The translations under genes and the position numbers were made by a program. 64,000 nucleotides of DNA, taken from NCBI GenBank assembly GCA_963739795.1, contig CAVUBL010000007.1, positions 186,001-250,000 of the forward strand. The letters are read 5' to 3'. How positions within the stretch are numbered: the first letter of the stretch is position 1; each line of letters begins with the position of its first letter. This document shows, in pieces, positions 37,303 to 45,949 of this stretch. This DNA is from CAVUBL01 sp963739795. GTDB lineage: Bacteria > Acidobacteriota > Thermoanaerobaculia > Multivoradales > DATKCC01. The notes below the pieces were generated by a model. It made no database searches, had not been told where the DNA came from, and worked only from the letters and a program-made list of their open reading frames with translations.

Positions 37303-37722
37303 CCCGGACACCTCCGGAGAACGCCTTCTCGCAGGGGCTCCTGCTGAGAGCCTCGAAGCGGCCGGAGCCTCCTTCAACGGCGCCGGCGGCGCTGGCGGCC
37401 GGGGCCTACTGGGCCGGACCGTTCGAGGTGGAGCGGGCGGACGTGGAGCACGGCGGCGGGGTGTGGAGGAGAAAAGGGACGGGCAGGCGTGCATCGGGCA
37501 CCTGGCGCGCTCGGAGCCGGCGGTCCTCGAGATGCTCCGGGCGTCGCGGGTGCTCGTGGGATTCCCGGAGCACCTGGCGCTCGCGGTCTCGTCCCTCGGC
37601 GCCGAGGAGCTCGCGATCCTCGGCCGGGCGATCCAGCGGCGGATAATGGGCGCGTAGGCCCAGGGTGGTCCCGAGGGGTGGCGGTCGCCGCCCCTCGGGC
37701 CCGTCGCGATAGGCTCTGTCCC

Positions 37723-38020
37723 ATGCTCAACCCTACGCCACGGGAGAAGATGCTCGACCCCCAGGGCCGCCCGTATTTCTTGTGGGATGCCGACCTGACG
37801 CTGGCGGAGTTCGAGGAGCGTCTGGCCGATCCGGATTTGGGGGTCCGCGCCTACTTCGTGGGCAAGCTCTATGCGCCAGGCGAAGCCGGACGACGTGTTC
37901 GAGTTCGTCTCGGCGGCGACGATCCGCTCCCTCTGGGCGGAGATCCAGCCGTATCTCGGCAACCGCCGGGAGTTCTGGACGTGGCTCTTCGACGAATGGG
38001 GGAAGCGCGGCCTTGCCTAG
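37723..38020 (+). pseudogene. Small AbiEii-neighbour-type protein, frameshifted
   Basis: ATG 37723 gives RPYFLWDADLTLAEFEERL and DPDLGVRAYFVGKL, then one extra T at 37870 shifts the frame; the continuation MRQAKPDDVFEFVSAATI and REFWTWLFDEWG ends at 38020. The repaired protein (about 98 residues) resembles small proteins commonly encoded before AbiEii-type nucleotidyltransferase toxins. No such toxin follows, so it is probably the relic of a lost toxin-antitoxin module. Confidence 0.65.
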
Positions 38021-38756
38021 TGGTTTGCAGCTCGACGAGTCGGATCACCTGCTCCGCCTGACGCGAATCATTGCCAGAGCGGTAGACGTGCACGGGGACC
38101 CGGACAAGGCGTCCCGTTGGCTGCGTCGGCCCAACGGAGCACTGGGAGGCGCCGTACCCCTGGAACTCCTGGACACGGACGCCGGCGGTCAGCAGGTCGA
38201 GCAGGTGCTCGGCCGGATTGAGCACGGCGTCGTGTCGTGAGCGCCCGGCTTCGCCGTGACGGTCCTCGTTCCTTCCGGGCCGGCGGGCCGCTCTACCGCT
38301 CGCGGTCCGGGGTGGTGGCTTGGACTGTCCCTCCGAAGGGATCGCGATTCGCACCGTGCCGTAGAGGCGGCCGTCTTCGAAGTCCTCGGAGAGGATCTCC
38401 GGGAGTCCGTAGACCTCTGCATAGGCCCAGAGGTGAGCGTCGAACCAGCTCAGCTGGTAGACGGCGGCGCCGCGGAGCGCCGTGCGCAGAACCCGCTCGC
38501 TCGGGTAGAGGACCTCGAACTCCGCGAGCATCTCCTCGGCTTCCCAGAGAGCATCGGCGCGCTCGAGGATCAGGTCGCCGGTCTCCGGCAACGGGCGGGT
38601 GACGACGGAGACGAACTCCAGGACCGCCTGATGCGGGACGCGGACGGAGTCCTCCGCAATTCCACGGCGCAGGAGGTCGACCGCGACGCGTTGTTTGGCG
38701 GGAAAGCGCTCGTCGTAGCGATAGACCAGGACGTTCGTGTCAACGAGGGCGGCCAC
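37869..38756 (-). CDS. PIN-domain toxin with run-on C-terminus
   Basis: From GTG 38756: VAALVDTNVLVYRYDERF, the glutamate in HQAVLEFVSVV, and the aspartate in SWFDAHLWAYAEVY, with SEDFEDGRLY near residue 135, a complete PIN toxin. Relatives stop soon after that point; here no stop occurs until 37869, adding some 155 low-complexity residues antisense to the ParS-like gene. A lost stop or a frameshift near 38345 is likely. It overlaps its AbrB-type antitoxin gene by 17 nt. Confidence 0.75.
   Translation of the reverse strand: MAALVDTNVLVYRYDERFPAKQRVAVDLLRRGIAEDSVRVPHQAVLEFVSVVTRPLPETGDLILERADALWEAEEMLAEFEVLYPSERVLRTALRGAAVYQLSWFDAHLWAYAEVYGLPEILSEDFEDGRLYGTVRIAIPSEGQSKPPPRTASGRAARRPGRNEDRHGEAGRSRHDAVLNPAEHLLDLLTAGVRVQEFQGYGASQCSVGPTQPTGRLVRVPVHVYRSGNDSRQAEQVIRLVELQTTRQGRASPIRRRATSRTPGGCRDTAGSPPRGSGSSPPRRTRTRRPASPGA
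38013..38240 (+). CDS. MbcA/ParS-type antitoxin, C-terminal part only
   Basis: About 75 residues from TTG 38013 with ESDHLLRLTRIIARAVDVHG, WLRRPNGALGG and VPLELLDTDAG, ending QVEQVLGRIEHGV. This is the toxin-binding C-terminal domain of Xre/MbcA/ParS antitoxins, which pair with RES-domain NAD-degrading toxins. The N-terminal DNA-binding part and the RES toxin are missing. It overlaps the end of the preceding broken gene and is overlapped on the other strand by the run-on of a PIN toxin gene. Confidence 0.65.
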   Translation: MPSGLQLDESDHLLRLTRIIARAVDVHGDPDKASRWLRRPNGALGGAVPLELLDTDAGGQQVEQVLGRIEHGVVS

Positions 38757-39027
38757 GGTCGTAGAGGTCGTCTCTCCGCCAGCCTCGGTCCGGGGAAGTC
38801 TCGCGGGGGCCACGGGTCGCCTCCCGGCGCCGCTGCCTCTCGGTGGCGCGGTCGAAGAGCTCGAGGCGCTCTTCGACCGTCAACCCTGAGCGCAGGGGGT
38901 GCGCGAGAACGACCCGGATCGCATCGCCGGCGGGAACCCAGCCAATCTCATCGCCGGCCTTGATTCCGTAGCGATCCGCGATCTTCTTGGGGATGGTGAC
39001 TTGCCGTTTGCTGGTGACCTTCGCCAT
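38740..39027 (-). CDS. AbrB/SpoVT-type antitoxin
   Basis: A 95-residue protein starting MAKVTSKRQVTIPKKIADRY, the swapped-hairpin AbrB DNA-binding fold, followed by GIKAGDEIGWV. The C-terminal half is charged and should contact the PIN toxin whose gene overlaps it. ATG 39027 gives the canonical N-terminus. Pair members typically repress their shared promoter. Confidence 0.85.
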   Translation of the reverse strand: MAKVTSKRQVTIPKKIADRYGIKAGDEIGWVPAGDAIRVVLAHPLRSGLTVEERLELFDRATERQRRREATRGPRETSPDRGWRRDDLYDRGRPR

Positions 39028-39247
39028 GGTCCTTATTCTATCAAGGATCGCTTCCTTACCCAATTCTGGAGCCGAGGAAGCCCCTGGCCTCCTCGAGACG
39101 GTCGCCGGCAAGACCTCCCAGATGCTGGGTGGCCGCGCCGCCGTCTGGTCGTCTGAGAATTCCTGTTAGACTCTCCACCAAGACCGACAAAGACCCTCCC
39201 GAGGCGGCGTTCCGCCTTGCCTGGGCTACCCGACTTGCGAGGCCGCC

Positions 39248-40417
39248 ATGCTTGTTGCCGACGCTCTCTCGGAATACCCTGACGAAGACCTTGAACGCCT
39301 GGCCCGGGACAAGGTCGAGGAGGTCACCGACCTCCGGCTTCCCCGCGGGGTTCTGGTTCAGGAGATCGCCGCGGCGCTGTCGTCGCTCAGCTACGTCGCC
39401 AAGGTGCTCGCGCCCTCGAGGCCACCGAGCTACGCTTTCCTGAAGCTGCTTCTAGACACGCCGGATCACCAGGTCTCCCCCCAGGGCTTCCGCGAGAGCG
39501 TGCTCGCCAAGACCGACGAGCTGACCGAGCGCGCCGCGAGTGGCAAAGGCCTCCGGAAGGACAAGAACTACCCGCTCTACCTCCGGATGCTCTTCGCCGC
39601 CTGGGAGGATGACGGCCGGGTGGACCGGAGCGAGGCCCTCCTGCTCGGGGCTCTCCGCAAGGAGCTGGGGCTCTGGATGCGGGAGCATCTCTTCCTCGAG
39701 CACCACCCGCTAGTGCGTCCGGTGTGGGACTCGGATCGGGCCTACGAGGAGGCCCGGAATCACCTTCTCGCCACCGGGCTCGTGCTGGTCCACGGCGGCT
39801 GCTACATCCTGCCCGACGAGGTCGCCGTTCAGATCCGGCGCGCCTGGGAGATCGACTTCTCGGACGCCGCCTATACGCGGCTTCTCGATCACCTGACTAC
39901 GGCGCAGCTCCATGCCGCCTTGGCCTCGGCCTCGCTTCCCCTGGCGGGATCGAAGCAGAAGCGGATCGAACGAATCGTCAAGGCGCTCGTTCCTCCGACG
40001 GAGATCCTCGACTCGCTCCACATCAACGACGTGAAGGACCTCTGCCGAGAGTCCTCCTTGCGGGTCGCCGCCGCGAAGGCCGACCTCATCGCGAGCCTGG
40101 TCGAGTGCTTCGACACGGGGCGCGACCTCGTCGACGACACCGAGGAGGAAACCTCCGCGGAGCCACAGGAGCCCGAGCCGAAGCTGCTGGAGCCACTCGA
40201 GTGGACGGCGCTCCTGGACGCGCTGACGGTGGATCTCCTCTACGACATCCTGGCGGCTCGTGGCATGCGCCGTTCCGGCTCCAAGGCCGAGCGCATCGAG
40301 CGCCTGGTCGAGAGCCCCTGGTCCGAGACGACACTCCTGGGAGACCTACGGCGCACGGACCTCGTCGCTCTTCTGCCGCCGCGTGGGAGTCCAGGTTTTG
40401 TCCGGGGTCGAGCATGA
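39248..40417 (+). CDS. TerB-like/SAP-repeat protein of a BREX-like cassette
   Basis: A 389-residue protein. The middle region FAAWEDDGRVDRSEALLLGALRK followed by LGL looks like a TerB-type helical domain (acidic DG-x-D turn). Further on are two SAP-like units with matching ends: GSKQKRIERIVKAL (about residue 238-251) and GSKAERIERLVES (about 351-363), a fold often binding DNA. It overlaps the BrxD-like gene by ATGA, so it belongs to the same operon. A role in recognising DNA for the ATPase/helicase pair is an inference. Confidence 0.6.
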   Translation: MLVADALSEYPDEDLERLARDKVEEVTDLRLPRGVLVQEIAAALSSLSYVAKVLAPSRPPSYAFLKLLLDTPDHQVSPQGFRESVLAKTDELTERAASGKGLRKDKNYPLYLRMLFAAWEDDGRVDRSEALLLGALRKELGLWMREHLFLEHHPLVRPVWDSDRAYEEARNHLLATGLVLVHGGCYILPDEVAVQIRRAWEIDFSDAAYTRLLDHLTTAQLHAALASASLPLAGSKQKRIERIVKALVPPTEILDSLHINDVKDLCRESSLRVAAAKADLIASLVECFDTGRDLVDDTEEETSAEPQEPEPKLLEPLEWTALLDALTVDLLYDILAARGMRRSGSKAERIERLVESPWSETTLLGDLRRTDLVALLPPRGSPGFVRGRA

Positions 40418-42172
40418 GCTTCATCGATCGGCTCATCCACTGGGCCCAATCGCCGCCTCCGGCCTCTGCCCCCGAGGAAGAACCGCCACCCGGAGCCGGG
40501 GCGATCGAGAAGGCCGAACCGCCGCCTGAGCCGACGCCTGAGCCCTCGAGAGCCACGGCCGCGGGCCGGGACGGTCGAACCGGAACCCGGCCTGCCCGCG
40601 CCACCGGCGGGCATCGAGGAGATCCGGCGGCGTTTCCCCGGCCTCGAGCCGGACGAGCACGTGATCCTCTCCCTGCTTCGCGAGGCCCGCTCGCTGACCG
40701 AGCGGGAGATCGAGAGGGCGAGCATCCGCCACGGCCTCGGGTGGTTCCTGACCAAGGCCCACATGGCGGACCTCCTCGCCCGCCTGCGGCGGAAAGGGGC
40801 CTCGCCCATCCACATACGGAGCACCGGCCGGTTGAACATCTACGAGTGGCGAGACGGCCCCACCTTGCCGCGAGGCCGGGATCTCGACCGGGCGGCCGCC
40901 CGCGACCTGGTCGACGCCCTCCGGGGCGGCGTGGTTCCGGAGTCGCACCTCGACATGCTCGCCGTGGGGCAGGACGAAGTGCGAGCCCACCTCGTGGAGT
41001 TGCTCGAACGCGTCGAGGGTGGGCGCTCGGCCGCCAAGTTCATTCGCGGCGAGTACGGCGCCGGGAAGACCTTTCTCTGCTCGTGGTTGCGCGACCGCGC
41101 CCTGGCCTCGGACTTCGCGGCCTCGACGGTCAAGATCGGCCCCGACCAGCCGCTCTCCGACCTCCCGGTCTTCTTCTCGGGACTGATCGACGGCCTGCGA
41201 ACGCCCGAGAAGCGAGACGCCAGCGCCCTGGCCGATCTTCTCGAATCGTGGCTCCTGGCGATCCATCGGCGCACGGCCCAGATCGAGGGCGTCCCCGCCT
41301 TCGCACCCGGAAGCCGCAAGCGGCTCGCTCCCCTGGTCGAGGATCGCATCGGCGAGGAGCTGGCGAAGCTCTCGGACGTCGATCCAGGCTTCGGACCTGC
41401 GGTTGGCGCCTTCTACCAGGCTCGGCTCGACGGGGACCACGAGCTGGCGGCGGCCGCCCTCGCCTGGCTCCGCGGGAGCCAGTCCGTTCCGGCTCCCAAT
41501 GCTGCGCAAGATCGGGGTCCGCGGGCACCTGACGAGCGATCAGGTCTTCCCCCGGATGCGGGCGCTTCTCGAGGTCATCGAAGGAGGGCGCCTCCGCGGT
41601 CTTCTCTTGATCCTCGACGAGCTGGAGCTCGTTCGCCGCTTCCCCCACGCCAGACAGCGCGAGCGGGCCTACGAGACGCTCCGCCTGCTCCTCGACGAGT
41701 GCGGAGAAAAGCACCTGCCGGGCTGTCTCATGGTCTGTACCTGGAACCGAGCAGCTCTTCGAGGACGAGCGCATACGGCCTACCGAGCTACTGGGCTCTG
41801 GCGCACCGGGTGTCGTCACCCCAGGCCGGCGAGGGGCCGACCAGTCTTCGGCAGCCGATCATCCCCCTGAGCCCGCTCGATCGCGACCGCCTCCTGGAGA
41901 TGGCGATCCGCGTCCGAGACATCCACGGCAAGGCGTATGACTGGCCCGCCGCGGAGCGGGTGCCTCGATCCGTGCTCGAGCAGATGGTGGACCGTTGCAC
42001 GACCTTCGGCGACGACAGGATCGAGCGCCTGCCCAGGCCCTTCCTGCGAGAGGTGGTGAACCTCCTCGACCTGTGTGAGGAACGGCCCGAGATCCCGGCC
42101 GAGGAGTACCTGAAGATGGAGAGCGACGAGGCGGGGCTCGCGGACTCGCTCCTAACCATCCTCGAGGACTGA
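40413..42172 (+). pseudogene. BrxD-like (DUF2791) ATPase with at least four frameshifts
   Basis: Reading must jump frames to follow the protein: start SFIDRLIHWAQ (frame of 40413), then GIEEIRRRFPGLEPDEHVIL from about 40560, Walker A GEYGAGKTFL (about 41050), then LPMLRKIGVRG from about 41490 with Walker B LLLILDELEL (about 41605), GTEQLFEDER after an extra T at 41742, and YGLPSYWALA after an extra A at 41773, finishing IIPLSPLDRDRLLEMA to 42172. The restored protein resembles BREX type 2 BrxD ATPases. It is either decayed or mis-sequenced. Confidence 0.75.
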
Positions 42173-42179
42173 CCGTTCC

Positions 42180-44408
42180 ATGGCTCTCTCCGGGACGAAG
42201 GCGATTCTCGACCGTCTGCATCCCGGACTCCGAAGGTGGCTCCGCGAGGCGGGTTGGTCGGGGCTCCGGCAGGCTCAGGTGGAGGCGATTCCCGTCATCC
42301 TGGCCGGTCACGACTGCGTGATCGAGGCTCCAACAGCCGGCGGCAAGACCGAGGCCGTGCTCTTTCCGTCGCTGACCCGCGCCGCCGAGAGCTCCGGGAC
42401 CGGCGTTCGCATCCTCTACCTGGCACCGCTCCGGGCGCTCCTGAACAACCTCGAGCTCCGCGGCGAGACCTACGCCGAGGCTTGCGGTCTCGACGCCTTC
42501 AAGTGGCACGGGGACGTAGACCAGTTGAAGAAGGTGCGGGCGCTGACTCGGCCTCCGGCCCTCCTCATGACTACGCCCGAGTCTGTCGAGGCGATCCTGC
42601 TTCGCAAGGCCGAGGCCGCCGCCTTCTTCGCGGACCTCGGGACGGTGATCCTCGACGAGGCCCACAACTTCGCGGCGGGCGACCGAGGGGGACACCTGCT
42701 CTCGCTACTCGAGCGCCTGGAACACCTGGTCGACCGCTCGCCCCAGCGGATCGCCCTGTCGGCGACGGTGGGCAACCCGGAGGCCATGCTGCGGTGGCTC
42801 GCCGGCCGCCACCGGAAGCCGGGGGAACGGGTCCGCGTGGCCCAGCCGCCGGGCGACCGGGACTTCCAGGTCTGCCTGTTCCCGGAGCACGACGACACTC
42901 ACGGCTCTCCGGAGAAGCGCGGGAGATACCGGCGCTTCCAGGCCTTGGCCGGCCTGTTGCCAGGTCACCGCTGCCTCGTCTTCGTCCGCTCGCGAGCCGG
43001 CGCGGAGCAGCTCGCGCAGGGCTTCATCGAGCTGAACCACCACAGGAAAGGCGGGCGGCCAATCCGGATCCGGACCCACCACTCCGCGGTCAGCAAGTAC
43101 TACCGCGAGGCGGCGGAGCGGATGATCCAGCTTTGCTCCCAGGTCTCGGAAGATCGGCTCGACGCCATCATCAGCACCTCGACCCTGGAGCTGGGAATCG
43201 ACATCGGAGCGCTCGATCGGGTGATCCAGATGGATGCTCTCGCGAGTCCCAGCGGCTTCCTCCAGCGAGTCGGCCGGACCGGCCGGCGCGCGAACCAGCC
43301 GCAGTTCTTCCGTGGCTTGTGCACGAAGACCGAGGACCTGGTCGTCCTCACCGCCGCGGTCAACCTCGGCTGGAAGCAACGCTCCGAGGACCTCATCCTG
43401 CCGCGGCGGGCCTTTCACCTCCTCGCCCACCAGCTCCTCTGCCTGGCGCTTCAGACGCACGGGGTCTCCCAGGAGCGCGCCTGGGAGGTGCTTTCGGGAG
43501 CTCATTCGTTTTCCGGGATCGGGCGGAGCGAGCTCGATCGGCTCGTCGATCACATGGTGAGGACGGAGTACCTCCGGCGGGTCGACGGGGTCCTCGTCAC
43601 CGGCGATCGGACCGAGCGGGAGTTCCTCCGCGCCGGTTGGCGGCGCCTCTTCGCGGTCTTCGACTCGGCTCCCCTCTACGAGGTGCTCCACCGGAGGAAG
43701 GCCGTGGGCACCCTCGACGCCCGCTTCGTGGAGACTCTGGACGTGCCCTTCTTCTTCGTTCTCGGGGGCAAGGTCTGGAAGGCCGAAGCGGTCGACGTGA
43801 CCAGTCGGGCTGTCCGCGCGCTGCCGTCTCGCGCGGGAGAGGCGCCGAAGTGGACCAGCTTCGGCGGCCCAGGCGTGCCCTTCGAAACCGCCCAGGAAGC
43901 GGGGGCCCTCCTCCACGGTCACGAGCCGTTGCCCGAGTTTCTCGCTCCCGAGGCCAGGAGCGCCATGGATCTCCTGGTCCAGAACCGAGCCGGCGTGGGC
44001 TGGGGTCCCGGGGACGTTATCCTCCGGACGACGGGCGCGGGCTCGGCGATCGTCCTGACTTTCGCCGGTGACCGCATCAACCGAACCTTCGCCCGGCTCC
44101 TGCAAGCCCTCGGCGTCGGCGAAACCGCGGCGAGCTACAGCGAGATCGAGTTGAAGAAGGGGCCGGAGGATCGCTCCGAGCTGGAAGCAGCCTTCAAGGC
44201 CGCAATCTCGGAGGTCCGGTCAGGAAGCCTGTCGGACGCGCAGAAGCTATCGGAAGCACTCCAAAGTAGCCAACCCCTCTGGCCGTTCTCTCCCTTCGCG
44301 CGCTGCCTTCCTGACGACCTCTGGGCCGCGGCCCTGGTCGAGCAGACGCTCGACTGCGAGGGGCTCATCCGGTGGCTGGGAGCCGCCGACGTGGCATTCC
44401 AGAGGTGA
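42180..44408 (+). CDS. BrxHI/Lhr-like DEAD/DEAH helicase
   Basis: A 742-residue superfamily 2 helicase, intact: Walker A EAPTAGGKTEA, DEAH box VILDEAHNF, LSATVGNPEAM, the motif V region STSTLELGIDIG and motif VI QRVGRTGRR. Downstream lies a large C-terminal region typical of Lhr-like and BrxHI helicases. It follows the BrxD-like gene by 7 nt, the pair order found in BREX type 2 and related anti-phage cassettes. No PglX, PglZ, PglW or PglY homologue is in the window. Confidence 0.85.
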   Translation: MALSGTKAILDRLHPGLRRWLREAGWSGLRQAQVEAIPVILAGHDCVIEAPTAGGKTEAVLFPSLTRAAESSGTGVRILYLAPLRALLNNLELRGETYAEACGLDAFKWHGDVDQLKKVRALTRPPALLMTTPESVEAILLRKAEAAAFFADLGTVILDEAHNFAAGDRGGHLLSLLERLEHLVDRSPQRIALSATVGNPEAMLRWLAGRHRKPGERVRVAQPPGDRDFQVCLFPEHDDTHGSPEKRGRYRRFQALAGLLPGHRCLVFVRSRAGAEQLAQGFIELNHHRKGGRPIRIRTHHSAVSKYYREAAERMIQLCSQVSEDRLDAIISTSTLELGIDIGALDRVIQMDALASPSGFLQRVGRTGRRANQPQFFRGLCTKTEDLVVLTAAVNLGWKQRSEDLILPRRAFHLLAHQLLCLALQTHGVSQERAWEVLSGAHSFSGIGRSELDRLVDHMVRTEYLRRVDGVLVTGDRTEREFLRAGWRRLFAVFDSAPLYEVLHRRKAVGTLDARFVETLDVPFFFVLGGKVWKAEAVDVTSRAVRALPSRAGEAPKWTSFGGPGVPFETAQEAGALLHGHEPLPEFLAPEARSAMDLLVQNRAGVGWGPGDVILRTTGAGSAIVLTFAGDRINRTFARLLQALGVGETAASYSEIELKKGPEDRSELEAAFKAAISEVRSGSLSDAQKLSEALQSSQPLWPFSPFARCLPDDLWAAALVEQTLDCEGLIRWLGAADVAFQR

Positions 44409-44468
44409 CTCGGCGGCGGGCACGCCAGGCCGTCCACACCCCGGAGCAATCAGAAGTTGCAGAAGGCA

Positions 44469-44652
44469 TTGACAACCCTCAGCGCACGGCGGTATAGTGG
44501 CGGTAACGACAACGCGAGGTCTCGTCCCGAGCCGGCCGCGGGCAACGCCTGCTGAGCCGCCGGCGCCTTTGGGCACGGGGCCTCGCAACCATGAACGGCC
44601 CGAGCGAGCGGGAACTCGCCCGGGCCTGCTACGCAGAGGAGATACCCCTCCC
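44469..44652 (+). promoter_or_regulatory. Promoter and conserved leader of the intact family gene
   Basis: TTGACA (44469-44474), 18 nt, TATAGT (44493-44498), then a 154-nt leader to ATG 44653. The leader aligns along its length with that of the IS-broken copy (34776-34930), including a shared GC hairpin and the segment ggcctgctacgca before the GAGGAG ribosome-binding site. Conservation of non-coding leader length and sequence suggests a regulatory or mobile role. Confidence 0.65.
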
Positions 44653-45294
44653 ATGCGCAACGAACAAGAGAGTAGCAGCCGGACGGCTGGCGCCGTCCAG
44701 TCCCCTTCCACCTCCCCGACCAGCTCGGCCTCCTCGGCGGCTCCAACCTCCTCGGGCGCCTCCGCGCGGGCCTCCCGGGGCTCGTCCGGGTCGCCTCCGG
44801 AGAATGCCTTCTCGCAGGGGTTCCTGCTGCGGGCTTCGAAGCTCCCGGAGCCGCCTTCGACGACGCCGGCGGCGCTGGCGCCCGGGGCATTCTGGGCCGG
44901 GCCGTTCGAGGTGGAGCGGGCGGACGAGGAGCACGGCGGCGGGGCTTGGGCCGTAGTGCGGAAGAACGAGCCAGTCGCCCAGGGCGGTCGGGCGGTGGCG
45001 GTGTTCCGGCACCGGGCGGACGCGCTGCTGGTGGCGGCGACGCTGCCGGCGCTGGCGGCGCCGAACCGGCTGGTCCTGGGCGGGCGGGGCCGGCGGTTGG
45101 GCTTTCCCGTCCACGACGGGCAGGTGTGCATCGGGCACCTGGCGCGGCCGGAGCCGGCGGTCCTCGAGATGCTGCGGGCGTCGCGGGTGCTCGTGGGGTT
45201 CCCAGAGCACCTGGCGCTCGCGGTCTCGTCCCTCGGCGCCGAGGAGCTCGCGATCCTCGGCCGGGCGATCCAGCGGCGGATGATGGGCGCATAG
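44653..45294 (+). CDS. Repeated-family protein starting MRNEQESSSR, function unknown
   Basis: A 213-residue protein: a conserved N-terminal tag, a Ser/Ala/Pro-rich disordered stretch (residues 12-50), PENAFSQGFLLRASKLPEP, then a folded part with FEVERADEEHGGGAWAVVRK, AVFRHRADALLVAATLP and a helical end (AVLEMLRASRVLVGF, LAILGRAIQRRMMG). I do not recognise a function. A second, IS-broken copy lies at 34931-37657 and even the flanking promoter, leader and 3' flank are shared, so the unit spreads as a cassette of about 0.85 kb. Confidence 0.75.
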   Translation: MRNEQESSSRTAGAVQSPSTSPTSSASSAAPTSSGASARASRGSSGSPPENAFSQGFLLRASKLPEPPSTTPAALAPGAFWAGPFEVERADEEHGGGAWAVVRKNEPVAQGGRAVAVFRHRADALLVAATLPALAAPNRLVLGGRGRRLGFPVHDGQVCIGHLARPEPAVLEMLRASRVLVGFPEHLALAVSSLGAEELAILGRAIQRRMMGA

Positions 45295-45375
45295 GCCCAG
45301 GGCGGCCCGGAGGGCTGGCGCTGGCCTCGCGGGAAGGGACGAGCCTGTCAGAGCTCATCCGCCGGCTCACGCCCG

Positions 45376-45638
45376 TTGGTGATCGACGCTAGCTACGCCG
45401 TGCGCGCCGTGCTGCCCTCCTCCTCGTCCCAGGGTGTCGCAGGCAGCCCCATACGATCTCGCGCTCTGCCAGGCGGCGCTCGATTGGGCCGACCGGATGA
45501 CTCATGCCCAGGGCCTATGACGCGTTCTACCTTACCCTCGCCGAGACAAGAGAGGCTGAGCCCTGGACGACAGATGAGGGTCTCGAGAACCGAGCCCGAC
45601 AGCTCGGGGCGAGCTGGGTACACTCGGCGAGCGCGTAG
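45376..45638 (+). pseudogene. VapC PIN-toxin remnant
   Basis: Starts VIDASYAVRAVLP like a PIN toxin, then breaks; a second frame gives YDLALCQAALDWADRM and a third YDAFYLTLAETREAEPWTTD, ending LGASWVHSASA at 45638. At least two frameshifts and a missing middle segment separate the pieces. Just upstream, REGTSLSELIRRLTP (about 45340) may be the end of its antitoxin. Confidence 0.65.
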
Positions 45639-45683
45639 GGCCGCGCAAGACGCCTGCCCCTGAGCCCTCGGGCCGAGAACGAG

Positions 45684-45715
45684 ACGGGCCGCCCCGATCT
45701 CTCGGAGCGGCCCGT
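45684..45715. terminator. Bidirectional hairpin between vapC remnant and csp
   Basis: ACGGGCCGC (45684-45692) pairs with GCGGCCCGT (45707-45715), extended by flanking CG pairs, and is followed on the plus strand by ttcgtgttc. It lies 28 nt beyond the csp stop. Confidence 0.55.
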
Positions 45716-45742
45716 TTCGTGTTCAGCGTCTATGGGTCTGGC

Positions 45743-45949
45743 TCAGGCCTTGCGGACGTTCTCGGCGGCCGGGCCCTTCTGGCCCTGGACCACGTCGAAC
45801 TCCACCCGCTCACCCTCGGCGAGGCTCTTGAAGCCGCCGCCCTGGATGGCCGAGTGATGGACGAAACAGTCCTTGCTACCGTCCTCGGGAGTGATGAAGC
45901 CGAAGCCCTTGGTGTCGTTGAACCACTTCACGGTACCGGTGGTACTCAT
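45743..45949 (-). CDS. Cold-shock-domain protein
   Basis: A 68-residue single-stranded nucleic-acid-binding protein with both RNP motifs, KGFGFITPEDG and CFVHHSAIQ, and the family start TGTVKWFND. CspA-type proteins melt mRNA structure and can antiterminate transcription. AGGAGCAGG precedes ATG 45949. The 315-bp upstream region includes a small hairpin (46065-46081), compatible with a long structured leader. Confidence 0.95.
   Translation of the reverse strand: MSTTGTVKWFNDTKGFGFITPEDGSKDCFVHHSAIQGGGFKSLAEGERVEFDVVQGQKGPAAENVRKA

Larger units (their letters stand above)
34931..37657 (+). pseudogene. Repeated-family gene broken by an IS insertion and deletion
   Basis: Starts MRNEQESSSR like the intact copy at 44653, drifts out of frame within the low-complexity N-terminus, is split by the IS at 35063-37302, and resumes at 37303 in the segment matching PENAFSQG. 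Joining across one CCCGGA repeat restores the intact-copy alignment exactly. The 3' part also lacks roughly 140 bp present in the intact copy (between GGG and the DGQ-encoding text near 37462) and ends at 37657. The gene is dead in this position. Confidence 0.85.
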
